From: CAVYWD01 sp963772225
GTDB lineage: Bacteria > Myxococcota > Myxococcia > Myxococcales > UBA5297
NCBI GenBank assembly: GCA_963772225.1
Contig: CAVYWD010000003.1
Span: forward strand, 248,001 to 312,000
Direction of reading: 5' to 3'
DNA length: 64,000 nt
Under the pieces are notes generated by a model that saw nothing but the letters and a program-made list of their open reading frames with translations, was not told the DNA's origin and searched no databases. The translations under genes were made by a program, and so were the position numbers. Position 1 is the stretch's first letter, and every line of letters begins with the position of its first letter. This document shows positions 46,275 to 54,463 of the stretch, in pieces.

Positions 46275-47039
46275 ATGGCGAGGGCGTTTCAGGGGGCGGC
46301 GCTTTCGGCCTTGGCTTGGGCCGTCGCGGCCTGCTCGTCGGACCCCGGCCGCGAGCGGCTCCTCGAAGAGACCGCGAGGCTGCGCCGAGACACCCACGCC
46401 CTGGAGCAGGCGCTCGCCGCGGCCGACGCCGGGACCTTCCTCGGCCCCGACGACGTGGTGGTCGGGGTCAGTGAAAATGCGGTGGCGGACCTCTTCCGGG
46501 CGACGCTGCCCATCGAGGAGAGCATTCCGGGGCCCTTGACCGGCAGCGCGGTGACCCTACGCGTCGACCGGGTTTCGGTCGTCTTCGACGGCGGGCTCGG
46601 CACGGTGAGCGTCGACGGCCAGGCGTGGTTCACGAACCTGAAATCGGTGGCGGCCGAGGCCCACCTGTCCGGCGGCTTCGCCGACGCGAAGATCGACCCT
46701 TTGCGCCACGTGCTTCGGGCCAAGGTCTCCATCGACACGCTGGAGGCGAGGCCCATGCCTGGCGGGCTCTTGGCGAAGGTGCTCCGCGGCGCGCTGCTCC
46801 AGCGCCTGAACGCGCGCGGCCGGGAGGTCATCGCCCAGGCGCTCCCGGAGCTGAGCGTGCCGGTCAAGGTGGACCAGCAGCTGCAGATCCCGCCGCTGAA
46901 TGCCGACCCGGTGCACGTCGAAGGGGGGCGCCTGCCAGTCGCCGTCGCGCTGACCCGGGTGTTCGCGAGCCACGGCCGCCTCTGGCTGGCGCTGCGCCCC
47001 CAGCTGGGCGCGTGGCAGCGGGACCCGGACAAGCCGTGA
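46275..47039 (+). CDS. Putative lipoprotein, first of a tandem pair
   Basis: A 254-residue exported protein with a lipobox AVAAC near residue 20, a short coiled segment (RERLLEETARLRRDTHALEQAL) and a strand-rich mature part (SENAVADLFRATLPIEESIPG, VSVVFDGGLGTVSVDGQAWF, AHLSGGFADAKIDP). No known domain is certain, but the alternating amphipathic strands resemble lipid-binding tubular (BPI/SMP-like) folds; this is a guess. The next gene has the same layout and starts inside this stop (GTGA overlap), so they look like paralogs made from one message. Confidence 0.68.
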   Translation: MARAFQGAALSALAWAVAACSSDPGRERLLEETARLRRDTHALEQALAAADAGTFLGPDDVVVGVSENAVADLFRATLPIEESIPGPLTGSAVTLRVDRVSVVFDGGLGTVSVDGQAWFTNLKSVAAEAHLSGGFADAKIDPLRHVLRAKVSIDTLEARPMPGGLLAKVLRGALLQRLNARGREVIAQALPELSVPVKVDQQLQIPPLNADPVHVEGGRLPVAVALTRVFASHGRLWLALRPQLGAWQRDPDKP

Positions 47040-48043
47040 GGCGCGCCGCCGCTGCGCTGTCTGGGGCGTTGGGGCTCGCCCTCTCCGCCGCGAGCTGCCG
47101 CGCGTTGCCCGGAGCCGACGTGCCGGAGCTCCGGGCGGAACGGCTTCGGCTGAGCGCGGCGAAGGCGCGACTGGAGAGCGAGCTGAGCGCCAAGGCCCAG
47201 GCCATTCTGGAGGAGCCCGAGCACATCAGCGCCGGGGTGGAGGTGGTGGTCGCCATCCCGAACCGCTTCCTGAAGCAGGCGCTGACGCGGGCGCTGAGCG
47301 AAGGGCTCAACGGGCTCTCGCTCCGGATCAGGAACCTTGAAGTCCACGTCGACGAGGACGTGAAGGTGAGGCTCTTGTGGCCGAAGGTGTCGCTCGGGGC
47401 CATCTCCCTCGACGTGCTTCTTCAGGACGCGCGCGGGCAGATTCGGACGGGAGAGCCCCAGGTGTCGATCGGGGCCGGGATGATTCACGGCGCGGTCCTG
47501 GTCTCGGTGCTCGGGGGCGAGGCGCGCGCGCGCCTGAGGTTTCACTGGGCGGGGCAGGCGATGACGCGGCCCATCTGCGGGGACCTCACCCTGGTGCGCG
47601 ACGTGGCAGGAGGCCTGGCGCCGTTCTCGGTCTTCCTGCGGGGCGGCGCGGCGCTGGGGGTGGAGCGGGGGGAGTTCCTGCTCGAGCCGGCCGTTCCGCA
47701 GACGAACTTTCGCCTGGTGATCGCGCCTTCCAAGGAGTCGTGGGCCAAGGTCGAGGAAGCGGTGAACGCCCAGAGCGACGTCTGCCGCTTCGCGCTCCAG
47801 GCGGTCGACGTGGTGGGCAGGCTCCGCGAGCTCTTGGAGGGCGGCATCGAGGTCACCGTGCACACCGAGGAGCTCAAGCCGCTGAGGCTCTCGTTGAACG
47901 TGCGCGAGCGCGTAAGCCTCCAGGACCGGGAGCTCTCGGTGGCGGCCTCGCCGGCCCTGCTGGAGATTCGCCACCGGTACGTCTGGTTCGGCTCCGACTT
48001 CGAGGTGGCGCGAGCGAAGGTTTCGAGGTCGCAGGTGCCTTGA
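47036..48043 (+). CDS. Putative lipoprotein, second of a tandem pair
   Basis: A 335-residue protein starting at a GTG that overlaps the preceding stop by three bases. It has an N-terminal hydrophobic stretch with a possible lipobox SAASC, then RLRLSAAKARLESELSAKAQ, VEVVVAIPNRFLKQALTRALSEGL and several strand-rich repeats (VRLLWPKVSLGAISLDVLL, ARLRFHWAGQAM). Gene order, size and motif order parallel the upstream gene, which supports tandem duplication followed by divergence. The last 170 bases overlap the convergent gene at 47874-48452. Function unknown. Confidence 0.68.
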   Translation: MRRAAAALSGALGLALSAASCRALPGADVPELRAERLRLSAAKARLESELSAKAQAILEEPEHISAGVEVVVAIPNRFLKQALTRALSEGLNGLSLRIRNLEVHVDEDVKVRLLWPKVSLGAISLDVLLQDARGQIRTGEPQVSIGAGMIHGAVLVSVLGGEARARLRFHWAGQAMTRPICGDLTLVRDVAGGLAPFSVFLRGGAALGVERGEFLLEPAVPQTNFRLVIAPSKESWAKVEEAVNAQSDVCRFALQAVDVVGRLRELLEGGIEVTVHTEELKPLRLSLNVRERVSLQDRELSVAASPALLEIRHRYVWFGSDFEVARAKVSRSQVP

Positions 48044-48452
48044 TGGGAGGTTGAGCGACGCTGCGCGAAGCTCCAGCGAGGTCGAGGCTCTTCAGGCGGT
48101 CTTTGAATGCAACGACCACCTTCTCGTCCGCAAGGGTCCAGGCCGGCTCTATCGATGTCGCGTAGACGGCCCCGCTCGGGTCCGGCTCCGAGAGCCTCAC
48201 CTTCCAGGTCCCCGGCGGAAACCAGCTATAGACGAGCCGAGCGAGGGGCCTGTGCTCGGAGGTTGGATAGAAGCGAACGTAGCCGCGCTTGTGCTCGGGC
48301 CCGCGCTTCTCCAAGGGGTCGTAATATACGAAGATTTCTTTGAGCTGCCCGACATTCGGTCGAAGGTGGATCTGCTGCACCGGGCCGACGACCTCCATGC
48401 CCGGCGGCGGGCGAATGATCTTGTAGGGCTTCGATTCGATATCCCCTGCCAT
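47874..48452 (-). CDS. Hypothetical partner of the LysM-domain protein
   Basis: A 192-residue protein starting MAGDIESKPYKII at 48452. The convincing part is the first 140 residues: HLRPNVGQLKEIFVYYDPL, FYPTSEHRPLARLVYSWFPPG, WKVRLSEPDP and VVVAFKDRLKSLDLAG, which look like a compact beta-rich domain I cannot name. The tail beyond about residue 145 is Arg/Pro-rich and is antisense to the lipoprotein gene; the native stop may have been lost by a small indel near 48055. It starts 34 bases after the LysM gene stop, so the two should be co-transcribed. Confidence 0.6.
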   Translation of the reverse strand: MAGDIESKPYKIIRPPPGMEVVGPVQQIHLRPNVGQLKEIFVYYDPLEKRGPEHKRGYVRFYPTSEHRPLARLVYSWFPPGTWKVRLSEPDPSGAVYATSIEPAWTLADEKVVVAFKDRLKSLDLAGASRSVAQPPIKAPATSKPSLAPPRSRSRTRRTGGESPAGPARPPPRAPGPGGLRARARSTRASAA

Positions 48453-48486
48453 TCGGGTTCCTCGACGCCGAGAGGTGCGGACGAGC

Positions 48487-49848
48487 TCAAGCTGCTTCGG
48501 GCGGCTCGGCTTTGCGAAATTCGTCGCCAGAGTCGCTTTCGCCCGCTTCGGGTTCGGGTGGGTCGTGGTCCTCCGCGCAGTCCGATGCCTCCTGATAAAG
48601 GACCTCCCGAAAGCACGCGGAGGTGCGGCCTGCGCGCGTGACAGCGAGCGAATACGCGAGGTGAGTCGGACAACCGGCGAAGGCGAGGTTGGCGGCGCCG
48701 GGGCCGTCCTCGGCACAGGCGCCATCGGCCGGTGCCAAGCTCTGCTCGTGCGAGTCGTCGGCCGTCGACAGGCGATGCTCTGCCTCCGCCAGGGCGTCCT
48801 CCTTGACGTGCAGGCGCACGTGAAGCACGCCCGTCGAGCGGACAGGTCTGACCCGCACCACGTACCTGCACGCTGCCGCGAGGCCCTCCTGCGTCCACGG
48901 GCGCGGCAGCAGGAGGACCCCCGGCGAATCGCTGTCGTCGAAGACGTAGCTGCTGCCGTCCGCGCCTCTCTTCGTGCAGCCGATGTCGGCGCTCAGGTGC
49001 TCGTTGACCTCGTCCGGTGCCTTCGTGCCCCAGTTGAAGAAGGCCAAGTCTCGCCCGGTCATCCCGACCTCCTGGGCGATTCGCTCCAACATGTCGCCCT
49101 TGCGAACCCGCCTCTCCTGGATGTTCACGATAGCCTTGGGCGCCGCGGCAGACGTGGAGGCGAATGCCTCAGGGGGGTCCTTCGTCTCGTCCTCGATGGC
49201 GACGAACGCAGCACACTCCTTGGCCGTCAACCCCTTGAAGCTGCTTCGGGCGTCGCACCGTCTCGGCGGGACCTCGAAGCGGGCGAGGCCGCGAGCGTCA
49301 GTATTGAGCATGCTCCGGCTGGAACCCGAGCTTCCGGTCGTTTCCACGACGAGCGGGAGCCGGGAGACGGGTGCGCTCGAGCCGTCCCATACCACGCGCA
49401 GCAACAGCCAGCTCGGCTTCTGATCGGGCGTGATGAACGGCGTCTTGCGAGTCGCCTTTGGTTCTTCCTGGAGCGCAGCAGGAGCGGGTCCGCTGGCGCC
49501 GCTGAAGGACAACGGGGCCTTCGCGCGGTGGCGCACGACGCGGAACTGCCTGTCCCGGATCATGACCCGGCTCAGGGCTCGTGCGACCTCGAGGGCGGGG
49601 GCCAGGCCCACGTCGCGCCCGTGGATGCTCGGCGCCACCTCGGCCGCGAGGTCGCGGACGGTCTTGGCGGCCACAGGGTCACGGAGCAACTCGAGGAAGA
49701 AGCTCTCGGCGTCGCCGTCATTCAGGAAACAAGGCTCCACTTCGCCAAATGCGTGCCCGTGAGATTCGAGCGGCCCGAGGAGGAACTGGTAGACGGACGC
49801 GTGGTGACGCACGGTTGGCCATCGGGAGTGTGGCTGTGACCCGCTCAT
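48487..49848 (-). CDS. LysM-domain protein of unknown function
   Basis: A 453-residue protein. Residues 1-110 are VYQFLLGPLESHGHAFGEVE and AAEVAPSIHGRDVGLAP-type sequence with no known match. The centre has PVSRLPLVVETTGSSG, a small Ig-like domain with a Cys pair (RRCDARSSF, AKECAAF). A LysM-like module covers about 250-300 (RVRKGDMLERIAQEVGMTGRDLAFFNWG). The C-terminal part has RYVVRVRPVRSTGVLHVRLHV and LAYSLAVTRAGRTSACFREVLYQE. It has no signal peptide. Such cytoplasmic LysM/Ig proteins sometimes lie in contractile-injection loci, but no sheath, spike or VgrG gene is here. The ATG at 49848 is preferred; 49875 is possible. Confidence 0.62.
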   Translation of the reverse strand: MSGSQPHSRWPTVRHHASVYQFLLGPLESHGHAFGEVEPCFLNDGDAESFFLELLRDPVAAKTVRDLAAEVAPSIHGRDVGLAPALEVARALSRVMIRDRQFRVVRHRAKAPLSFSGASGPAPAALQEEPKATRKTPFITPDQKPSWLLLRVVWDGSSAPVSRLPLVVETTGSSGSSRSMLNTDARGLARFEVPPRRCDARSSFKGLTAKECAAFVAIEDETKDPPEAFASTSAAAPKAIVNIQERRVRKGDMLERIAQEVGMTGRDLAFFNWGTKAPDEVNEHLSADIGCTKRGADGSSYVFDDSDSPGVLLLPRPWTQEGLAAACRYVVRVRPVRSTGVLHVRLHVKEDALAEAEHRLSTADDSHEQSLAPADGACAEDGPGAANLAFAGCPTHLAYSLAVTRAGRTSACFREVLYQEASDCAEDHDPPEPEAGESDSGDEFRKAEPPEAA

Positions 49849-50187
49849 GGAAACACCGTTTGCAATCGGCCCCATCACGAGGTGAGCGCTCGAGGCTCGG
49901 GGTCGAGCGTCGACCCTTTCGTCGAGTCGACCGAATTGAAAGCATAGAGCTGCTTTGTTGAGTGCTTTTTCGCGTCCCCCCAGGTGCTTGTCGTGCGCAG
50001 CACGATGGCTGACAGCGGGCAACAAAAACCAGCGCTCAAAGAGCCGGGCGGGTGCAATTGTCGGCAATTGCGCAATTCCGCGAAGGCGAAGACTGAGTTA
50101 TCCGGGCAACAAAGGGAATTGTGGTTTGCCAGGAAAATTGCACATAGGCGACCTATTCGTTCGTGAAGTGGGTTTTGGGGGAGGGAA
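49849..50187. other. Lower-GC intergenic region at the rsmB breakpoint
   Basis: About 340 bases, clearly more AT-rich than the surroundings, with AATTGTCGGCAATTGCGCAATT-type short inverted motifs near 50055-50085. No frame is convincing. It joins directly to the truncated rsmB, so it probably holds the inserted or rearranged DNA that removed the rsmB 5' end. Confidence 0.4.
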
Positions 50188-50790
50188 ATGGGAATGAAAG
50201 GCAATGCTCGGAAAGGGAGCCTGGCGGGGAGCGGCGGCAAGGCGCTGGCGCTTTCGGCCCACGTCGGGCGGAGCGGCAGGGTCGTGGCGTGCGACGCCAA
50301 CCTGAAGCGCCTCTCGGAGCTGCCCGCGCGGGCGAGGCCTGCAGGCGCCGGGCGGATCATCGAGGTGGCGGCAGCTCCGCCCGGGTCGCTCGAGGCGCGG
50401 GCCGACGCCGTGCTGGTGGACGCTCCCTGCAGCGGAATCGGCTCACTTCGCCGCGAGGTGGACCTGCGATGGCGTCTGGCGGAGAACGACCTGGATCGGT
50501 TCCCCGAGCGGCAGCTCGCGATCCTCGCCGAGGCGTCGCGCCTGGTGCGCCCGGGGGGCCGGCTGGTCTACGCCACGTGCTCCCCGCTGCGGGCGGAGGG
50601 AGAGGCGGTCGTGGAGCGCTTCCTCAAGGGAGCGCCGGCTTTCGCGCCTGGGGACCTGCGGCGAGGCTTGCCCGCCTGCGCGCATCCGGCCCTCGAAAGT
50701 GATTGGGCACTGCGGACCTGGCCCGAGCGCGACGGCGGCGGAGCGTTCTTCGCCGCCCTGCTGGTGCGCCGACTCGGGGGCCTGGGGTGA
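50188..50790 (+). pseudogene. rsmB: 5'-truncated 16S rRNA m5C967 methyltransferase
   Basis: From residue 11 on, this is the catalytic half of RsmB/Sun: the SAM loop LAGSGGKALALSA, VVACDANLKRLSELPARA, motif IV DAPCSGIGSLRREVDLRW with its cysteine, VRPGGRLVYATCSPL with the catalytic Cys, and a normal C-terminus. The N-terminal NusB-like RNA-binding domain and the start of the methylase (about 230 residues) are absent. Residues 1-10 (MGMKGNARKG) come from the low-GC segment upstream. The breakpoint is near 50218. A frame with a start exists, so a shortened protein could be made, but it should not bind rRNA properly. Confidence 0.78.
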
Positions 50791-50956
50791 ACCAGGCCGT
50801 CGAGGAGGGTCTTGGCCGGGCCTTGAGGTCACCCAAGGCTCACGCGCTGGCTCCCTCTCTCGCCCCACGCCTTTGCGCAAGAGGCACGCCTACAAAAGCC
50901 CCGTCGGACAACACCGCATGGCACGAGGCGTGAGCACCCCAGCGCGGGCAGGACGT

Positions 50957-51394
50957 CTATTGCGGCGGGCCTGCGCGGGGGCGCGCGCGCCGCTCCAGGT
51001 GGAAGGCCACGGCGAGCGCCAACAGCAGAGCTGCGATGGCGAGGATGCTCGACCCGTCGTACTTGGCGAGATTGAGGACGATCACCTTTCGCGCGATGGC
51101 GATGAGAGCCACCTCGAGCACGATCTCCACGTGGACCGCGTTGTCGCGCAAGTAGGCCTTGATGGTCTCGAGCAGCTCCACGCCGATGAGCACCAACAGG
51201 AAAAGGCCGAAGATCTCGAGCAGCCGGTCCTCCTGGAGCTGGAAGAAGGGGCTGGCGACGACCTCGCGGGCGATAGTCCAGGCGAGCTTCAGGGTGGAGA
51301 GCGCCACCATCGCCCTCATCAGGCACACCAGCGCGAGGACGATGGCGCGGTCGAACGACCGCATCGCCCGCTCGAACTTTCCACCGCCGGCCAT
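50957..51394 (-). CDS. PsiE-like (phosphate-starvation-inducible) membrane protein
   Basis: A 145-residue protein with four hydrophobic helices (AIVLALVCLMRAMVALSTL, LLEIFGLFLLVLIGVELL, HVEIVLEVALIAIARKVIVL and AIAALLLALAVAFHL). The conserved GVELLETIKAYLRDNAVHVE and KVIVLNLAKYDG segments identify the PsiE family. PsiE is induced by phosphate limitation in E. coli, but its action is unknown. The in-frame extension to 51877 is low-quality, so I start at the ATG at 51394. No pho box is visible upstream. Confidence 0.82.
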   Translation of the reverse strand: MAGGGKFERAMRSFDRAIVLALVCLMRAMVALSTLKLAWTIAREVVASPFFQLQEDRLLEIFGLFLLVLIGVELLETIKAYLRDNAVHVEIVLEVALIAIARKVIVLNLAKYDGSSILAIAALLLALAVAFHLERRARPRAGPPQ

Positions 51395-52033
51395 GCCGTC
51401 CCCCGCCCCCACGCGAGCCTCCCCGCCGAGCGCAATTTGACCACCTTCGACGCGTGCACCAGGGGCCCCGGGATAGGGCGATAGGGCGCCGACCCCTGTT
51501 GGCCACCGCGAGGGCAGTAATGCCCGATCAGCAAGCGCGGGGCTGGCCGGCAGCCGGGAATGGAGAGGCTCCATGCAAGGCGGGCGAGCGCAATCCGGTC
51601 CAAGCAGCGCGTGGCAGTCCTGGAGGAGCGGGAGGGGACCAAGCCCGAGTAGGGTCGGGACGGCGCCCCATCGGGGCCAGAGCTCATCGACTGGCCCGCT
51701 TGCGGCAAGGAAGGAGGAGAGCCCCTTTCGCCCGACCGCCCAAGGCCGGGAAGGTTGCGATGGAGGAGCACTCGCGCGCCTTGGCACGGTCGCGAGCCCC
51801 TTCGTGAAGGCAACCGCGGCTGTGCCGTCATGCCTTTGGCCCTGGAGATGAAGCAGCCCGTCTACCTCCAGGTCCAATTGCTCCTCGAAGGCCCCGCCCC
51901 CGTCGCCCCGCCGCTCCTCCGCAGCGCCCAGGTCGCCTTCGACTGGCCCAGCGACGGGCCCCTCGCCCCGTGGACGCCGGCGGCTCCGGACGAGCGGCCT
52001 CCATCGTGCTCCCGTACCGGCGCCATGGGCCGG
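51395..52033. other. Repeat-bearing intergenic region 3' of the GH44 gene
   Basis: About 640 bases. It holds the left palindromic repeat (51733-51792). From 51830 a plus-strand frame reads MKQPVYLQVQLLLEGPAP and AQVAFDWPSDGPLAPWTP, which looks like genuine protein but loses sense where it meets the GH44 stop at 52034; it may be the N-terminal remnant of a displaced gene. Nothing else is supportable. Confidence 0.4.
51733..51792. repeat. 60-bp palindromic repeat, left copy
   Basis: CGACCGCCCAAGG at the left pairs with CCTTGGCACGGTCG at the right. The interior (GGGAAGGTTGCGATGG, CTCGCGCG) is shared with the copy at 54253-54311 in the same orientation. Homology extends a few bases to the left (TTTCGCCCGACCG against TTTCGTCCGACCG). 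Confidence 0.75.
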
Positions 52034-54097
52034 CTACCTGGAGAGCACCAACAGCGCGATCGAGTTCCGCGGCAGCGAGAGCCCCGTGATGGTTCCTCCC
52101 TTGATCGGGACGGCCGTGCCCGCGGCCGGCGCGCTGGTGCCGTCGGTCCGGTAGACCGCGGCATCGCCGGTCGGGACGAAGTTCTGCAAAGTGAGGTCCA
52201 GGGCGTTCTGATCGGCATCGCTCACGTTGACGAGCATCACCCACAGCTTCGTCGGGTTCGTCGGCGAATCCGACGCCGCGAAGACATGGACTCCGGGGTT
52301 GCTGCTGGCGGCGCCGGCCGAGTAGGCGCCGAATTGTCCGCCCAGCCCGTCGTAGCTCCGGTACATCGCCATGGCATGGCGGATGGGGAGGGGCGAGCCC
52401 TGGTGGACGAGCGAGCCCCAGTACGCGGCGGCCTTGTACCCGAGGCGCCCATACATGCCGAGCACGTCGGCGAACTGCGCCGCGGACGAGGGATCGGGCG
52501 TTTTGCCGTCGCCTCCGTCGCCCGTGACGTTGTACTCGCTGACGCAGATGCCGGTGCCCGGATACGAGGCGTTGATCCAATCCTGGATGTGGGGCGCCAC
52601 ATCGTTACCGCTCGAGTCCCACAGCGCCTTCGTGTCCCCGAGGCCCTTGCTCGGATAGGGCACCGGGTAGTGCATGTCCACGCAGTCGAGCACGCGCACG
52701 CCGGTCGCCTGCTCTTCCTGGGCGGCGAGCTCCAGGATCGCGCGCGTCATCGAGCTGTCGACGGTGTACGGGCCCTGGGGGGTGCCGCACTCCACGTTGG
52801 GGAGCGCCACGAGGTCCCACGCATTCTCGGTGCACATGAAGAGCACCTTGGCCGTTGGATCCGCCTCCTTGACGGCTTTGGCGTACTCCAGGGTGCGATC
52901 GATGAAGTCCTGGTTGAGGCTCTTGCCGATGGCGGAGTTGACCGAGTAGAAGGGCTCGCACCAGCCGCCGGGCGGGTAGAGCGTCGGGTAGATGTCCGTC
53001 CGAAGCGCCTGCCAATTGTCGGGCTCGTTGTCGAGCTGGTAGTACCTCACGCCGCCCTTCGCCGCCGTACCGAAGGTCGAGGCCAGGTGCTGGACCCAAG
53101 AAGTCATGAACGCGGCGTCGACGTGGGTCTGGTACGAGGTGCCGAGCGCGGTGCAGCACTTGCCGGATTCTGAGGAGCTCCAGACGCCCTGGACCGCGTC
53201 GACGCAGTCCGGCAGCGCGAGCAGCGCCTGATAGGGAATGGCGCCGGTCGCCACCCAGCCGGTGATCGGGATGGTCATCAGCGTGTCGACCTTCTGGGTC
53301 ATGTTGAAATGGACGAACTGATCCGAGCTGGTCTTGAGGCCCGGATCCGGCGTCGGCGAGGTGAACATCCCCTGGTAGTTGGCGCAATACCAGTCGCCGC
53401 CCGAGTTGTAAGAATCGCTCTGCCAGTTGTACGAGTTGGTGGAGTCGCCGCCCCAGCGATTGAGGGTGGCGAGCTCCAGGGATGCGTCGCTGTTCAGGGC
53501 CACGCCGTAGATGCCGGTGGAGATGGTCGTCCCCTGGGATCGGGCGTCGACGACGAGGGCGGTGGAGCTCGACGGCGCCACGCAGCGGCTCGCGGGCCCG
53601 CAGAGCTCCGCGGGTGGACAGCCGCCACAGGTGCCGCCGCACCCGTCGTCGCCGCAGCTCTTCTGGCTGCAGTCGGGCTTGCAACTCGCCGGCGGACCCT
53701 GATCGGCGGCGCCGCCGTCAGCTGAGCCAGCGTCGGCGGTGCCAGCGTCGGCGGTGCCAGCGTCAGCGGTGCCGGCGTCAGCGGTGCCGGCGTCAGCGGT
53801 GCCGGCGTCAGCGGTGCCGGCGTCGGCGGTGCCGGCGTCGGCGGTGCCGGCGTCAGCGGTGCCGGCGTCGGCGGTGCCGGCGTCGGCGGTGCCGGCGTCA
53901 GCGGGGGTGGTCCCCGCGTCGATGCCGTCGTCCTTGCCTCCGGCGTCGGCCACCATCGCAGGCCCAACGATGCCCGGCGAGCAGGCCCCCGCGCCGAGGC
54001 TCACGAGCGCCGCGAGCGTGACCGCGCAAGCGGCGGAGGGCTTCGGAGGCCAAGTCATCGTTTGGGCATTTGTCGCAGCGAGCCGAGCCGAACCCAT
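52034..54097 (-). CDS. GH44 family endoglucanase/xyloglucanase lipoprotein
   Basis: A 687-residue exported glycosidase. The signal peptide ends in a lipobox GAGAC. A low-complexity stalk of about eleven TADAG repeats and a Cys-rich knot (CKPDCSQKSCGDDGCGGTCG) precede the catalytic domain. This has the GH44 signature LNRWGGDSTNSYNWQSD, the acid/base Glu in YYQLDNEPDNW and the likely nucleophile in ICVSEYNVTGD. The C-terminal beta domain (LWVMLVNVSDADQNALDL) is the usual GH44 partner. GH44 enzymes cut beta-1,4-glucans, including xyloglucan, by a retaining mechanism. The ATG at 54097 has AAAGGA five bases upstream, preferred over the ATG at 54058. Confidence 0.92.
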   Translation of the reverse strand: MGSARLAATNAQTMTWPPKPSAACAVTLAALVSLGAGACSPGIVGPAMVADAGGKDDGIDAGTTPADAGTADAGTADAGTADAGTADAGTADAGTADAGTADAGTADAGTADAGTADAGTADAGSADGGAADQGPPASCKPDCSQKSCGDDGCGGTCGGCPPAELCGPASRCVAPSSSTALVVDARSQGTTISTGIYGVALNSDASLELATLNRWGGDSTNSYNWQSDSYNSGGDWYCANYQGMFTSPTPDPGLKTSSDQFVHFNMTQKVDTLMTIPITGWVATGAIPYQALLALPDCVDAVQGVWSSSESGKCCTALGTSYQTHVDAAFMTSWVQHLASTFGTAAKGGVRYYQLDNEPDNWQALRTDIYPTLYPPGGWCEPFYSVNSAIGKSLNQDFIDRTLEYAKAVKEADPTAKVLFMCTENAWDLVALPNVECGTPQGPYTVDSSMTRAILELAAQEEQATGVRVLDCVDMHYPVPYPSKGLGDTKALWDSSGNDVAPHIQDWINASYPGTGICVSEYNVTGDGGDGKTPDPSSAAQFADVLGMYGRLGYKAAAYWGSLVHQGSPLPIRHAMAMYRSYDGLGGQFGAYSAGAASSNPGVHVFAASDSPTNPTKLWVMLVNVSDADQNALDLTLQNFVPTGDAAVYRTDGTSAPAAGTAVPIKGGTITGLSLPRNSIALLVLSR
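53725..53900. repeat. 15-bp minisatellite encoding (TADAG)n
   Basis: About eleven tandem 15-base units (GCGTCGGCGGTGCCA and GCGTCAGCGGTGCCG variants) encode the TADAG stalk of the GH44 lipoprotein. The unit keeps the reading frame, so copy-number change alters only stalk length. Confidence 0.88.
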
Positions 54098-54252
54098 GGC
54101 AATCCTTTCAGGCTTCCGGCTGGGTCATTGCCAGCCTCTGGTAGGGCCCCCTCGAGGCAGAATGCACCAACCGCGAGGCGAGGTGGGATGGACATCTGGC
54201 CCTTAGATGCAGCAGCGCAGGGCGCCAAGGAGAAACAAGCGGCCATTTCGTC

Positions 54253-54311
54253 CGACCGCCCAAGTCGGGAAGGTCGCGCTGGCGGAACGCTCGCGCGCCT
54301 TGGCACGGTCG
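54253..54311. repeat. 59-bp palindromic repeat, right copy
   Basis: CGACCGCCCAAG at the left pairs with CTTGGCACGGTCG at the right. It is the same element as 51733-51792, in direct orientation, about 80% identical by eye. It lies upstream of the GH44 gene, in the gap before the permease gene. Confidence 0.75.
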
Positions 54312-54463
54312 CCGAGCGCCTTTCCGCGAACCAAGTCCAGTGATGAGGTTACGCGCCCCCGCCGCGCTCGGCAGTGACGATCGCGAGCGCCGCAAAGCTT
54401 CCCCGGACCGGCGAAGGCTTGAGTCCGCACCGCCGCCGCTCGAGGGCACTTGCGCTCGCGCCC

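Noticed and set aside
48487..49848. LysM protein and partner considered as part of a type VI secretion or contractile-injection locus
   Set aside because: No sheath, baseplate, VgrG or ClpV gene lies in the window, so the assignment would rest on weak resemblance only.
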